64,000 nucleotides of DNA from NCBI RefSeq assembly GCF_036373705.1, contig NC_089856.1, forward strand, positions 14,538,501 through 14,602,500, given 5' to 3'. A program made the translations under genes and the position numbers. The stretch comes from Amia ocellicauda (lineage: Eukaryota; Chordata; Actinopteri; Amiiformes; Amiidae). The notes under the pieces were generated by a model. The model ran no database searches, was not told the DNA's origin, and worked only from the letters and a program-made list of their open reading frames with translations. Below are positions 12,801 to 23,534 of the stretch, one piece after another; within the stretch, counting starts at the first letter, position 1, and each line of letters begins with the position of its first letter.

Positions 12801-13570
12801 AGGATATATCTGTTCTACAGTACTTGGAACAGGGGACGGCATTCTGTAAGGGAAGAGGCGAAAAGACAAGTCCTGTTATTGAGATGAAAGAGGTATTCAT
12901 ATATGATTACTTCTTGCTCTCATACTGGAAAGTATAATGTCCAGTTATTGTTTTAAATACATTCTACCTTTAGTTTTGTATTTCTTAGTGTAAGAATGAA
13001 AAATTTCTTGTAATCAATGTAATTATTCAGACAGACCTTTGCTTATACTTTCAACAGGACATTGACTGATGCATGGAAGCTCTTGTGTAGTCCAGACAAG
13101 GGGAACAATTATGAATAAAAAGCAGTAATTCCATAATGGTGTTTAGTAAATTCAATTTTACAGTGTGCTAATCAACTGAATGACCTATAGTTTTGTTTTG
13201 TTAAAGATGGTTTGCCCAATGCTTTCTTTTTTTGTAATTTTAGGATATACCGAGTAATGAAGTTGATAGACACCTGGAGTCCAAAGCTGGGAGTGCACCT
13301 AAGCTGATCCTGTTTACTTCAGGAGACACCTTGGAGGAAGCCGTTGTTGTTGGCGACCAGTGCAGAATCTACACCAAGGCAAATGGAGTTAGTGATGCAG
13401 TTGTGATTTTGTTGGCTGTGTATTACGTGTCTGATATTAGCTATCCTAAAATTTATTCTCAGCTACTAGGGTTCTTGAAGCAGACCATTTTAAATGACCC
13501 ATTTCTGGATGTGAAGTCAAGCAAGTTCATCAAATTTATAAAACTCTTTAATGAAAAAAGGTCGCTGTAA
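9870..13570 (+). pseudogene. Multi-exon transposon-borne gene with N-terminal CIDE-N domain
   Basis: Exon 1 (9870-9954) starts MAVFKVW and ends at donor GTAAAT. Exon 2 (10181-10450) continues in frame and gives a CIDE-N (CAD) fold segment with RVVLEEDGTEVDEDE and ILQEHETW. Exon 3 starts at 10729 (YLQEKHYCLLFSQYV, later DYQQIWV) and is cut by an insertion at 10956-11832. Exons 12021-12353, 12512-12622, 12791-12892 and 13244-13570 are each phase 0, with AG acceptors and GT donors, and encode RMRHIRHKD, PVEDYNRHLEELKKEW, ILEKYPCFEEGD, LKDISVLQYLEQG and a C-terminus ending in NEKRSL before TAA. In-frame TAG codons at 12282-12284 and inside 12512-12622, plus a phase mismatch between exons 2 and 3, say this copy is broken. 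CIDE-N domains pair head to head in DFF40/DFF45 and CIDE proteins. What one does in a transposon is unknown. Confidence 0.6.
10956..11832. mobile_element. Insertion inside exon 3 of the CIDE-N gene, possibly a solo LTR
   Basis: GGGTAT occurs at 10950-10955 and again at 11833-11838, bracketing about 877 bp that interrupts the reading frame. The insert begins TGTTACGGACC, which read from the other strand is an LTR-like end TCCGTAACA, but the other end (CCATCAC) is not a clean TG/CA match. There are no coding frames in it. Joining the flanks would give TTGGGTATGT, a plausible splice donor, so the insert may have hit the exon-intron border. Confidence 0.4.
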
Positions 13571-14364
13571 CAGTGAGGCAGCAAGCATGAGACACTGTGA
13601 CACTTCTGTAAAGGATGATCATGCAGGTGCGTTTTACTTATTCATTTATTCTTTTGCGTTTAGTATTTTGCATCCGTACATTTTTCAATGTTTATTTTCC
13701 TTCTAACCACTTACCTTTAAATCATAATCAAATGTTTCTAAGCCACATCTGCATCCTAATTGAACATTGTTAAATTATGGTGACAAGAAAATCACAATTA
13801 CAAAGCTGAAAGCTTAATCAGGCAAGTGCAAGACGGAAATGCTATGCTATGCTAAGTTCAAGGGTGAGTGATTAATGTCTGGTTCGCTCTTATGTTGAAA
13901 TAACAAATAAGGTGAAATAGAATCACCAGCTCTATCAAACATTAAGGTAAAAGTACACTTTTTTTTTGTTAATTAACAGCTTTTTTTTCAAGATTACTTA
14001 AAATAGCAAATTGCATCAAAATATGGTTAAAAGAACATGTGATCATATAAATCTACGTACAATGCCTTCAATACTGTGGAGTAAGAAAGTTTGATGTATT
14101 ACATGTAAAAGAACACATTTGTTCTGCATCCAGGACATAAGGACTAATAGAATTTTAAGATTGAATAAGAAAAAAAAAAGTCCCATGTTTTTATTTAAAC
14201 AATCTGAAGAAACTGCACAATTAGATGACTGAAAGGGGATGTGAGTGTTAAAATAACCTGTTTTCAATAGTTGGTAAAAATATGAATGATATGTTGCAAT
14301 GTGAATTGTATTTATTTTATCACAGACAAATCCAGAATTGAATATCAATTGCATGTTCTGCAGC

Positions 14365-14585
14365 TGAACACCTACGTCAAATTAAACACCCAAAAGTGTT
14401 CAAAAACTGTTGCAAGGCTATAAGTACATGCATGTATTTACATTTTAAACACATAATCCTGTTTTTATTAAAAACACTAGTGTTCTTTAACTGAACATAA
14501 AGGTGTTTAATTTATGAATACCAAAAAGTGTTCAAAAAGTGTTGCAGAAATGTGTTCTAAAAAGTGTTCTGGATTTTTTACAGTG
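14365..14585 (+). repeat. Right terminal and subterminal repeats of the CACTA-like element
   Basis: Repeated AAAAGTGTTC units (for example caaaaagtgttcaaaaagtg and taaaaagtgttctgg) lead to the terminal ATTTTTTACAGTG. They mirror the left end. Confidence 0.7.
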
Positions 14586-14735
14586 GTACAGGAGGTAACA
14601 TCCTCATTAAAACCGGAAAAGGTTAGCATGTTGGTTTTCCTTGCCAAACACCAGTAAGTAACAACATCAACAGCAGCATAAGAACAGGGTGAAGAGTAGG
14701 CCCAGTTAATTTTGATTAAAAATTACCTAATTTGA
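14586..14735 (+). pseudogene. hAT transposase C-terminal fragment
   Basis: Directly beyond the CACTA end, an open stretch reads SSLKPEKVSMLVFLAKHQ, which resembles the conserved C-terminus of hAT transposases (LKPE...LVFLAKN). It then runs into sequence shared with 19515-19660 (gttttccttgcca, agcataagaacagg/aacagtataagggcagg, gggcctagtt/taggcccagtt). The two loci therefore descend from the same hAT-like element end. Confidence 0.45.
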
Positions 14736-14862
14736 TTAGAATACATTTGTTAATTTTTTTAATTATTTGTAGTTTTATTTATTTTCTGAAACAATAGATG
14801 GGAAATCATTGCATTTTATTTTCAGTAATGTTTATATATACACATTCTATTATATATATATA

Positions 14863-16081
14863 CACTCACCTAAAGGATTATTAGGAACACCTGTTCAATT
14901 TCTCATTAATGCAATTATCTAACCAACCAATCACATGGCAGTTGCTTCAATGCATTTAGGGGTGTGGTCCTGGTCAAGACAATCTCCTGAACTCCAAACT
15001 GAATGTCTGAATGCGAAAGAAAGGTGATTTAAGCAATTTTGAGCGTGGCATGGTTGTTGGTGCCAGACGGGCCGGTCTGAGTATTTCACAATCTGCTCAG
15101 TTACTGGGATTTTCACGCACAACCATTTCTAGGGTTTACAAAGAATGGTGTGAAAAGGGAAAAACATCCAGTATGCGGCAGTCCTGTGGGCGAAAATGCC
15201 TTGTTGATGCTAGAGGTCAGAGGAGAATGGGCCGACTGATTCAAGCTGATAGAAGAGCAACTTTGACTGAAATAACCACTCGTTACAACCGAGGTATGCA
15301 GCAAAGCATTTGTGAAGCCACAACACGTACAACATTGAGGCGGATGGGCTCCACAGCAGAAGACCCCACCGGGTACCACTCATCTCCACTACAAATAGGA
15401 AAAAGAGGCTACAATTTGCACAAGCTCACCAAAATTGGACAGTTGAAGACTGGAAAAATGTTGCCTGGTCTGATGAGTCTCGATTTCTGTTGAGACATTC
15501 AGATAGTAGAGTCCGAATTTGGCGTAAACAGAATGAGAACATGGATCCATCATGCCTTGTTACCACTGTGCAGGCTGGTGGTGGTGGTGTAATGGTGTGG
15601 GGTATGTTTTCTTGGCACGCTTTAGGCCCCTTAGTGCCAATTGGGCATCGTTTAAATGCCACGGCCTACCTGAGCATTGTTTCTGACCATGTCCATCCCT
15701 TTATGACCACCATGTACCCATCCTCTGATGGCTACTTCCAGCAGGATAATGCACCATGTCACAAAGGTCGAATCATTTCAAATTGGTTTCTTGAACATGA
15801 CAATGAGTTCACTGTACTAAACTGGCCCCCACAGTCACACATCTCAACCCAATAGAGCATCTTTGGGATGTGGTGGAACGGGAGCTTCGTGCCCTGGATG
15901 TGCATCCCACAAATCTCCATCAACTGCAAGATGCTATCCTATCAATATGGGCCAACATTTCTAAAGAATGCTTTCAGCACCTTGTTGAATCAATGCCACG
16001 TAGAATTAAGGCAGTTCTGAAGGTGAAAGGGGGTCAAACACAGTATTAGTATGGTGTTCCTAATAATCCTTTAGGTGAGTG
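14863..16081 (+). mobile_element. Tc1/mariner element, family A copy 1
   Basis: The ends are CACTCACCTAAAGGATTATT and its inverse AATAATCCTTTAGGTGAGTG, flanked by TA. The element is about 1.2 kb and carries one transposase gene on the plus strand. Family A has a second copy at 21331-22553 and a fold-back derivative at 16104-16272. Confidence 0.92.
15011..16049 (+). pseudogene. Tc1-type transposase, family A copy 1, frameshifted
   Basis: The N-terminal helix-turn-helix part is open from ATG 15011 (NFERGMVVGARRAG, then SQSAQLLGFSRTTISRVYKE). Compared with copy 2, one base is lost near 15350 (gggctccaca against gggctacaaca), and another change near 15835 breaks the frame at the SPDLNP motif. 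The first catalytic Asp region (WSDES) is in the second frame, and QQDNAPCH is retained. The protein cannot be made whole. Tc1 transposases cut and paste at TA sites with a DD34E triad. Confidence 0.85.
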
Positions 16082-16103
16082 TATATATATATATATATAT
16101 ATA

Positions 16104-16267
16104 TACACTCACCTAAAGGATTATTAGGAACACCATACTAATACTGTTTCTAAAGAATGCTTTCAGCACCTTGTTGAATCAATGCCACGTAGAATTAAGG
16201 CAGTTCTGAAGGTGAAAGGGGGTCAAACACAGTATTAGTATGGTGTTCCTAATAATCCTTTAGGTGA

Positions 16268-16272
<5 letters not shown>
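16104..16272. mobile_element. Fold-back derivative of Tc1 family A right end
   Basis: This short piece has the right terminal 44 bases of the adjacent Tc1 copy in inverted form, followed by a duplicate of its last 120 bp or so (ttctaaagaatgctttcagc to the end), so both tips are the same right end. TA repeats flank it. It looks like a product of aberrant transposition or repair next to copy 1. Confidence 0.75.

Positions 16273-16281
<9 letters not shown>

Positions 16282-16317
<36 letters not shown>
16282..16317. repeat. TA microsatellite
   Basis: A pure run of alternating T and A, next to the Tc1 derivative. TA runs are frequent Tc1 targets. Confidence 0.9.
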
Positions 16318-16319
<2 letters not shown>

Positions 16320-16321
<2 letters not shown>

Positions 16322-17430
16322 AGTGTATGTTGTTACACTAGATTATTGAAATAATTATTAACTAGTGGTATTGATTTAAGGGTATTTTATTTCGAAATGA
16401 TTTGTATTGTAAGAAATTACACGAGTAATCTAGGGTCATGTGATCATAAATATAATATGTTGCATTAGTTTCATTTCTTTATAAATGTATATTTGTATTT
16501 CTATTATTGTTTTATCCTTTTTATAAAATTGTTAATCTGTATTAAATGTTAAAGAAGCACCATTACGTAAATTACGTCATGTGTAAGCGTGAGGATAAAG
16601 TTGATGTATGTTCAGGGCGCTCGCTCTCTTTCACGGGATTTCATGGCGATGAGGTGTATGTTTTTAATGACTCCTCGAAGAAGTGCTTAAATATTGTTAA
16701 TTACTCATCATTTATGGATTTCTTTGTGTGAAATGCATTTTGTTAACTTTTCTTTAATGAGAGACTAATTCAAGTGGTGAAAGTTGTAAGAGTATGTTTA
16801 ATCGAAGTATGAGTTCGGGTAATGGCCGCTGTTACATGTGCAGTATTTTAATGCATCTCATTATAGAACGATGTATTTTTCGTTAAAATAGAGTGCAGTG
16901 TAATTTGTGTTATGATTTGTACATTTCTAATTGTATACAATTGTAATTGTTTATCTGGAATGATCCATGTGATGTTTAAATGTATTCTCTGCTATATGAA
17001 CATACAATGAGACATTATATATATTGATCGACAGGCACGGCTACACCAGAAATTCTCCTTGTTAGAAGTGAAGTGTCTGATGGTGTGTTATGTTTTGGTA
17101 CAGAAACTGGGAAGTCAAAAGTAAATCACATGACAACTGCTTCATCACGTGGGTCCTCTTTTATTACCAAGAAAACAACGCAGAAGATAAATCCATTACA
17201 TATATAAATATTCCTATTCCAGTATGAAAAGTTACATGTTGAATAAAGTAGATTTTGCATTGTTCTCTGATTTCCTTTTTGTTTTTGTTACACTGATTAA
17301 TTTTGCAAAGGTATAACTGCAATGAAAAATAGCACAATTATACACACTTTTTTCCATACATAACTTTATTGCGGATTTATTGTGATCAAGGTTAATGTGG
17401 TCACTTATCACTATTTATTTCTGGTGATTT
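16320..17430. other. AT-rich interval without a supported gene
   Basis: Only short open frames with no recognisable motif occur here. I see no terminal repeats or RNA gene. Confidence 0.35.
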
Positions 17431-17600
17431 ATAGGGCTGCCCCCTAATAGTCGACCAAACGTTAGTCGATGAGGAAAGTCTTGGTCGACCAAGGTTGGCG
17501 TTCAAATGCTGTATAAAAAAAACTTCACAGGAAGTGGAGAAATCACACGGTCAGTGACAGACATGATCGTTTACACAGCTGGTCCATACAGTAATTCATT

Positions 17601-17747
17601 ATGTCGGGCAGGAAATCCAAAGTTTGGGATAATTTTGAGAGGGTAAAGGATGACTCTAAGAAGGTGACATGCAAACTCTGCAGGCAAACGTTCGCCTATC
17701 ATTCATCGACCTCAAACATGGCTTATCATTTGAAACAAGTAGCCTAA
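17601..17747 (+). pseudogene. BED-type zinc finger of a hAT transposase
   Basis: ATG at 17601 opens a frame with VWDNFERVKDDSKKVTCKLC and then YHSSTSNMAYHLK, the CxxC...H...H pattern of BED fingers found at the N-terminus of ZBED/hAT transposases. It stops shortly after the finger, so it is a fragment or a first exon. Confidence 0.7.
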
Positions 17748-17924
17748 CGTTAGCCACTTTGCATGGCCGCTCACTCTAACGTTAGATAACCTAGATAAAT
17801 TTGCGATATAGGCTTATCCAAGTGTTCGTGGGGAAGTTAAATTAGTACCTTGCTTACTGCATGTTTAACTCAATTTGCATTTCTCTCTATATACGCATTG
17901 ACTATACTGCGGAGATGACGAGTC

Positions 17925-18075
17925 AGCCTCAACTTCATATTTAAAGCCGACATTGACTTACCGAGAAGAGATATTACGGACAAAATAGCAGATTGTATTG
18001 CACTTGACATGAGACCAGTCAACATCGTCAGCTGTGAAGGTTTCAAAAAAATGATCGAATTCCTCCATACACTTA
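17925..18075 (+). pseudogene. hAT transposase internal fragment
   Basis: An open segment with RRDITDKIADCIALDMRP, followed by VNIVSCEGFKKMI, resembles the region after the BED finger in hAT transposases (RPxxxVxxxGFxxLI). It lies downstream of the BED fragment in the same strand and element. Confidence 0.6.
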
Positions 18076-18760
18076 CACTATGTATATTAATAAATTAAGA
18101 AAATGTTCAGACCGTCTCCTTGCTGGTTTTAAAGACACATTCAGAATCATTACCGCTTTTGCCGGTGTTGTGGCGGCTTGCTTCGTGCGTGTGTAACAGG
18201 GGTCATTTGGGTTATAATGAGCATGTTACAAAGTGACGTAATCCCTCAGTAAAAAGTAGTACAGTGTTGAGCCAGACCCGGTCTTGTCAGTAGATGGCTT
18301 AAAGCTAGGGTATGCAATCCTGAGAGGCCAGCATTAAGCAGCTTGTTTTGAAAGCATAGAGCAGCCCACGCTTTAGAGGCGTCTCCAAAGCCACGCCCCT
18401 CTATCACACATGCGCACACACACAGAGCAGAGTCTCAGCGCCAGGAGAGGCGTGTTGCTGGAATCGATCGCAACGCTTTCAGATTACCTCATGTCTCATT
18501 CACAACTTAGACATTACAATAATAACGAAGTAAACAACTTATTTACGGTTATTATGTTTTTAAAAATAGTAGCTGCGGCTCGCCTTACATTCTCGCGCAG
18601 CGTCAAGGTTCCCGCGCTGATGACGTGTGATTGTCTGCGAGAACAAGTTGCGCGGCGGTATGCAAATATAGATTGACAGACAGGAAGGACATCCTATTAT
18701 TACATTCGGACCGAATCCAATGATTGGTCGATCCTTTTTTTGTCCTGTCCCTTCCACAGA

Positions 18761-18763
<3 letters not shown>

Positions 18764-18828
<65 letters not shown>
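18764..18828. repeat. TA microsatellite
   Basis: About 65 bp of alternating T and A inside hAT element 1. Confidence 0.9.
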
Positions 18829-18830
<2 letters not shown>

Positions 18831-19489
18831 CATTTATACCTCTTAAATTATTGATTGCTATCAGGATGTGAAGAGACTTTCAACCAGGAGCTCCGACCAG
18901 CATCGACTACACATGCGCTTGTAAACTTTATATTTTAAAGGCTCATTATTATGGTTTAGTATTTATCTGTAATGTAGAACAGTGTTAGCAATGTTACTTA
19001 TAACATTCTTTCTCAGCCCTGGAACTCAAACCATTTTCTGATGCCCCCCCAAAATATATATTTAAGTAATTAAATTGTAACACTTCTGACTCTCCAGCTT
19101 GTCAGTTTTTGCTATATATTTAAAAGAATGAATCGGGGCTCTCTTGTTCCAAGTTCGCCTCTTTTATACTGTAAATAATAAAGAAAAGTTTATAAAATTT
19201 TATCACCATGCACACACAACTAGTAATGCAGTCACCCCGATCTTTCATCTATAAAGACTGAACCAAGGTGAGTACTCCAATCTTGTGTACTGTGTGGAGA
19301 TAGCGCTATCCCACCCGAGCGTCTGGAGGCTGGAACTACATCTATTGGTATCCCACTTTCCATTTGCTACAAAATTAATATCATAAACGTGCAAGGACTA
19401 GTCGACTTATGGCTTAAAATAACGACTACTAGTCGACTAGGAAAATCTTTAGTCGGGGGCAGCCCTAGAGATTTCACACAGCAGTACGA

Positions 19490-19660
19490 CACAGCCTCAG
19501 TATTGGAGGCAAAATTTTTGAAATGTCTCAAATCATCTGTAAAACTAGAAAAGGGTAACATTTTGGTTTTCCTTGCCAGTGACTTGTGAGTTGGTAAGCT
19601 GATGTCTTACAACAGTATAAGGGCAGGTTAGCTGTACAGTGGGCCTAGTTATTTCAAGCT
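19490..19660 (+). pseudogene. hAT transposase C-terminal fragment, second locus
   Basis: An open run ending in KLEKGNILVFLASDL before TGA matches the hAT C-terminal pattern and resembles the fragment at 14586-14735, both in protein and in the following untranslated text. It sits just outside the right end of hAT element 1. Confidence 0.45.
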
Positions 19661-19669
19661 TAATTTGTG

Positions 19670-19673
<4 letters not shown>

Positions 19674-19716
<43 letters not shown>
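19674..19716. repeat. TA microsatellite
   Basis: A simple AT run. Confidence 0.9.
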
Positions 19717-19719
<3 letters not shown>

Positions 19720-21080
19720 TTGTGTTCACATTTGATTGGAAAAGATTATTAGCATGTTGAAGCACAACATAACCAAAACAAAAGCACAAAATATCCCACA
19801 AAAATCCAAATCCCACCTTGGAAGTATCATCCACATTTAGTTTAATTTGAATATATTTGACAAAATAATGCTGCTTTGGATTTACAGTCATGAGCACATC
19901 AGATAATATATTATAAATCAAGTGTTATTCGCTAGTGAAAATGCAATGCCTACGTTTGTTTATATTTGATGGTGCCCTTGCAGGCATGCAAGGCAGGCAG
20001 ATTGGGTTAGGAAGAACTGTCAGTCAAATACAGTGGACCAATGGAGAACCATGAGCTACGCCTCCCTCTAAGGTCCGCCCTCACGACAAAACAGTGCCAA
20101 AACTCGTAAACGAAAAAAAAAAAAGACAGGGACTCCAGTGTTCTCGCTTTAACATTATTTCCTTTCAATTTTTATTTTTATTTTGATATAATTATATTTG
20201 TTAACAGTTCTATACATTTTGCTTTCAATTGTTTTATTTTTGATCTCAACATCAATTTTTCCTCAACTTAGTTTTATTTGTTTACAATATTTTTTATTTT
20301 GAATTCGTTACTTATGGTGCTAATTTGAGCCCATATTATATTATATATTTTATATATTAGATTTTAACACAGTTGATCTCAAAAACACCTTTCAGGTGGC
20401 AAGAAAAAAGTATCCTACACAGGGAAATGTGTTATTGCACAAAGCAAGTTATCTTTTTGCTCCCATGGTAAAAAATATACGTTTCTGGGATATAATTTGG
20501 TGGGGGGAATGATTTTAAACAGTTTACACAGAGCAGAGTAGTGGAAAAGATAATGGTAAATTGGCTCAGAGCTTGAAGCTTCTCCCACTGTTCTGAAAAA
20601 AAGGCCTTTATTCACACCTCAATAAGTGGTGAAACGCAAATCCGACAGCATGTACCCCAAAAGTTTAGAGGGGGGAGTCATTTTTTTCCCCTTTTCAAAG
20701 CCCAAAACCCAAGAGGAAAGATGCCGGCAGTGGATAAGACAGTGGGAGGCCCCATTCCCAGCTAAATACCGCGAGGATTAACAAACATACATTTGTCTGC
20801 TACAAGGTAAGCTAGGTGGCTAATGATTTTGTCCTTGTCTAGCTAACCCCAGCGGCAGTTCTAGACTTCAGGTTTTAGTGGGGCTTCATGGGGCTGCATG
20901 GGGCTGGGGGTGCTGACAGTGTTTTGGTGTTACTTCTTCACTCTTCGATTCTTTTGTGGTAATATTTTTTAGGGGGGAGTGAAAATATAAGGGGCGGCTA
21001 ACGGTGCTTTGTTGGACTATTTGACCGCCCCGTTACTTCATATCCATATTATTTTTAGGGGGACTGAGAGAAAATCAGGG
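19720..21080. other. Interval without a supported gene
   Basis: AT-rich sequence with short frames only. The stretch at about 20850-21080 is unusually rich in G runs and ends at the target site of hAT element 2. No coding evidence. Confidence 0.35.
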
Positions 21081-21330
21081 GGGGTAAAGCCAGGGCCGGC
21101 GCTACCTATAGGCAGAGTAGGCAATAGCCTAGGGCCTCGGGCTTGGAGGCGGGGCCTCCATAACCGCAACATCCCTATACGCGAGTCCAGGGGTCCCACA
21201 CTTTATGGGGGTCGCGGGGAAAGAGCTGAACAGGTAAAAAGTCAAGATGAGACACAAGAAATCCCAGAGGGCATCTGACAACTGTTGATTGCCGCCCTGC
21301 TTTGATTATCGCACTGGATAAACTGATATA

Positions 21331-22553
21331 CACTCACCTAAAGGATTATTAGGAACACCATACTAATACTGTGTTTGACTCCCTTTCGCCTTCAGAACTG
21401 CCTTAATTCTATGTGGCATTGATTCAACAAGGTGCTGAAAGCATTCATTAGAAATGTTGGCCCATATTGATAGGATAGCATCTTGCAGTTGATGGAGATT
21501 TGTGGGATGCACATCCAGGGCACGAAGCTCCCGTTCCACCACATCCCAAAGATGCTCTATTGGGTTGAGATCTGGTGACTGTGGGGGCCAGTTTAGTACA
21601 GTGAACTCATTGTCATGTTCAAGAAACCAATTTGAAATGATTCGACCTTTGTGACATGGTGCATTATCCTGCTGGAAGTAGCCATCAGAGGATGGGTACA
21701 TGGTGGTCATAAAGGGATGGACATGGTCAGAAACAATGCTCAGGTAGGCCGTGGCATTTAAACGATGCCCAATTGGCACTAAGGGGCCTAAAGTGTGCCA
21801 AGAAAACATCCCCCACACCATTACACCACCACCAGCAGCCTGCACAGTGGTAACAAGGCATGATGGATCCATGTTCTCATTCTGTTTACGCCAAATTCTG
21901 ACTCTACCCTCTGAATGTCTCAACAGAAATCGAGACTCATCAGACCAGGCAACATTTTTCCAGTCTTCAACTGTCCAATTTTGGTGAGCTTGTGCAAATT
22001 GTAGCCTCTTTTTCCTATTTGTAGTGGAGATGAGTGGTACCCGGTGGGGTCTTCTGCTGTTGTAGCCCATCCGCCTCAAGGTTGTACGTGTTGTGGCTTC
22101 ACAAATGCTTTGCTGCATACCTCGGTTGTAACGAGTGGTTATTTCAGTCAAAGTTGCTCTTCTATCAGCTTGAATCAGTCGGCCCATTCTCCTCTGACCT
22201 CTAGCATCAACAAGGCATTTTCGCCCCCACAGGACTGCCGCATACTGGATGTTTTTCCCTTTTCACACCATTCTTTGTAAACCCTAGAAATGGTTGTGCG
22301 TGAAAATCCCAGTAACTGAGCAGATTGTGAAATACTCAGACCGGCCCGTCTGGCACCAACAACCATGCCACGCTCAAAATTCCTTAAATCACCTTTCTTT
22401 CCCATTCAGACATTCAGTTTGGAGTTCAGGAGATTGTCTTGACCAGGACCACACCCCTAAATGCATTGAAGCAACTGCCATGTGATTGGTTGGTTAGATA
22501 ATTGCATTAATGAGAAATTGAACAGGTGTTCCTAATAATCCTTTAGGTGAGTG
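21331..22553 (-). mobile_element. Tc1/mariner element, family A copy 2 (nested)
   Basis: The ends are the same as copy 1, flanked by TA on both sides, in the opposite orientation and inserted within hAT element 2. It therefore arrived after the hAT. Its transposase frame is nearly complete. Confidence 0.93.
21363..22405 (-). pseudogene. Tc1-type transposase, family A copy 2, one 2-nt insertion
   Basis: The main frame (22187 to 21363, 274 codons) has the catalytic motifs WSDESRF, QQDNAPCH and [12 protein letters not shown], the expected D, D and E of a DD34E Tc1 transposase. The N-terminal DNA-binding part (NFERGMVVGARRAG, helix-turn-helix) is in another frame from 22405, because a G run reads GGGGG here and GGG in copy 1, two extra bases near 22228. 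Apart from that, the copy looks young. Confidence 0.88.
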
Positions 22554-22856
22554 TATTTCTCTACACTTACACACATTAAAAACACACTGTACTGTCCGAT
22601 TCACAAGAGTGGAAACTGGGTCTCAGTTATTGGATTCTTCCATCTCCAGCCCTGGCCAATCAGAATAGAGGACTGTCAGGCAGCAGCGTCTGTGAGCCGC
22701 TGATTGGTAGTTTCAGATCAAAACACACAGCAGTTTATATGTGGTGAAAATTACGGTAAAATAAATTCATAAGAGTAACTTACAGCTCCAAAATGTAATC
22801 TAGTGGGAAACGAGCTCGCCAGGACTCTCTGCTGCAATATCTTGGAAACGCATACA

Positions 22857-23144
22857 TTAAATGCGAAATATTGCAATGTGACAATTGCAAGAAGTTCTGA
22901 AGTTTATTTTAAAATACTCATCTAACACAACAACTTTATTACATAAATTCAGAAACATACCTGTGCGTTCAGTGAAAACAAAATATATAGCAATAGCTGT
23001 CTGTGTGTGTTTTAATAATATTAGTTTGTTTGTTGCTCCTCTTTCCTTTTCTGTCACAGAAGGGTGTTTGGCTTTTAGGTGGGTTAACATACCAGCTGTA
23101 GATTTGTGGTATATTAATTGCACTGCACATATTATACACTTCAC
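22857..23144 (-). pseudogene. BED-type zinc finger remnant of hAT element 2
   Basis: The minus-strand frame begins MKCIICAVQLIYHKSTAGML and continues THLKAKHP, a CxxC...HxxxxH BED finger. The later part shows no further recognisable transposase sequence. It is inside the hAT ends at 21091 and 23849. Confidence 0.6.
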
Positions 23145-23499
23145 ATTGTTTTAATTTACTTCATCAAAGTATTTCCACGCAGAAACTCTCTCAGAGGAAG
23201 CCATTGGTCGTGTTCTTGTAGCGCCACAGATCTGCGCAGATCTGCAGAATTGCACCGATCCCATTGGCGGAGTCACGCAGATCTGTCATTGTCAGCCAAT
23301 CAGAGACAAGTAACAACAAATCCCACCCTCCTGTCAATCTTCATTACAGCTACATAGAGAGCCAATCAACCGTACAGGCTTTAAAATAAAATCAATATTA
23401 TTATTTTATTATTATTATTATTTTAACTATCGAATGTTACATTCACTTGTCGATAGTGGCCATCTTTAATGAATAGTTGAATTTTTGAATATTCGGTCT

Positions 23500-23501
<2 letters not shown>

Positions 23502-23530
<29 letters not shown>
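23502..23530. repeat. TA microsatellite
   Basis: Short TA run within hAT element 2. Confidence 0.85.

Positions 23531-23534
<4 letters not shown>

Larger units (their letters stand above)
6088..14585 (+). mobile_element. CACTA (EnSpm)-like DNA transposon, 8.5 kb, autonomous-type but decayed
   Basis: The left end reads CACTGTAAAAAATTGAGAAC and the right end, reverse complemented, reads CACTGTAAAAAATCCAGAAC, a near-perfect terminal inverted repeat. Both ends are followed inward by many AGTGTT/GTGTTT motifs, like the subterminal repeats of CACTA elements. Between them lie a broken transposase-like gene (7100-9480) and a multi-exon gene with a CIDE-N domain (9870-13570), both on the plus strand. 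No clear 2-3 bp target duplication is visible (tca before, gta after). The superfamily call rests on the CACTR ends and on my recognition of the transposase-like protein. It has not been tested by search. Confidence 0.75.
17433..19466 (+). mobile_element. hAT element 1 (AGGGCTGCCCC ends), decayed
   Basis: The left end AGGGCTGCCCCCTAATAGTC, with repeated tagtcgac motifs inside, and the right end GGGGGCAGCCCT, with ctagtcgact motifs inside, form the terminal inverted repeats. The flanks gtgattta and gagatttc match at 6 of 8 positions, compatible with an aged 8-bp duplication. A BED finger (17601-17750) and a second transposase fragment (about 17940-18075) lie inside. A TA array and another unassigned insert follow. 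Confidence 0.75.

Noticed and set aside
20850..21080. G-rich stretch as a gene or CpG island
   Set aside because: It has G runs but few CpGs and no open frame of note. It is more likely repeat-derived.
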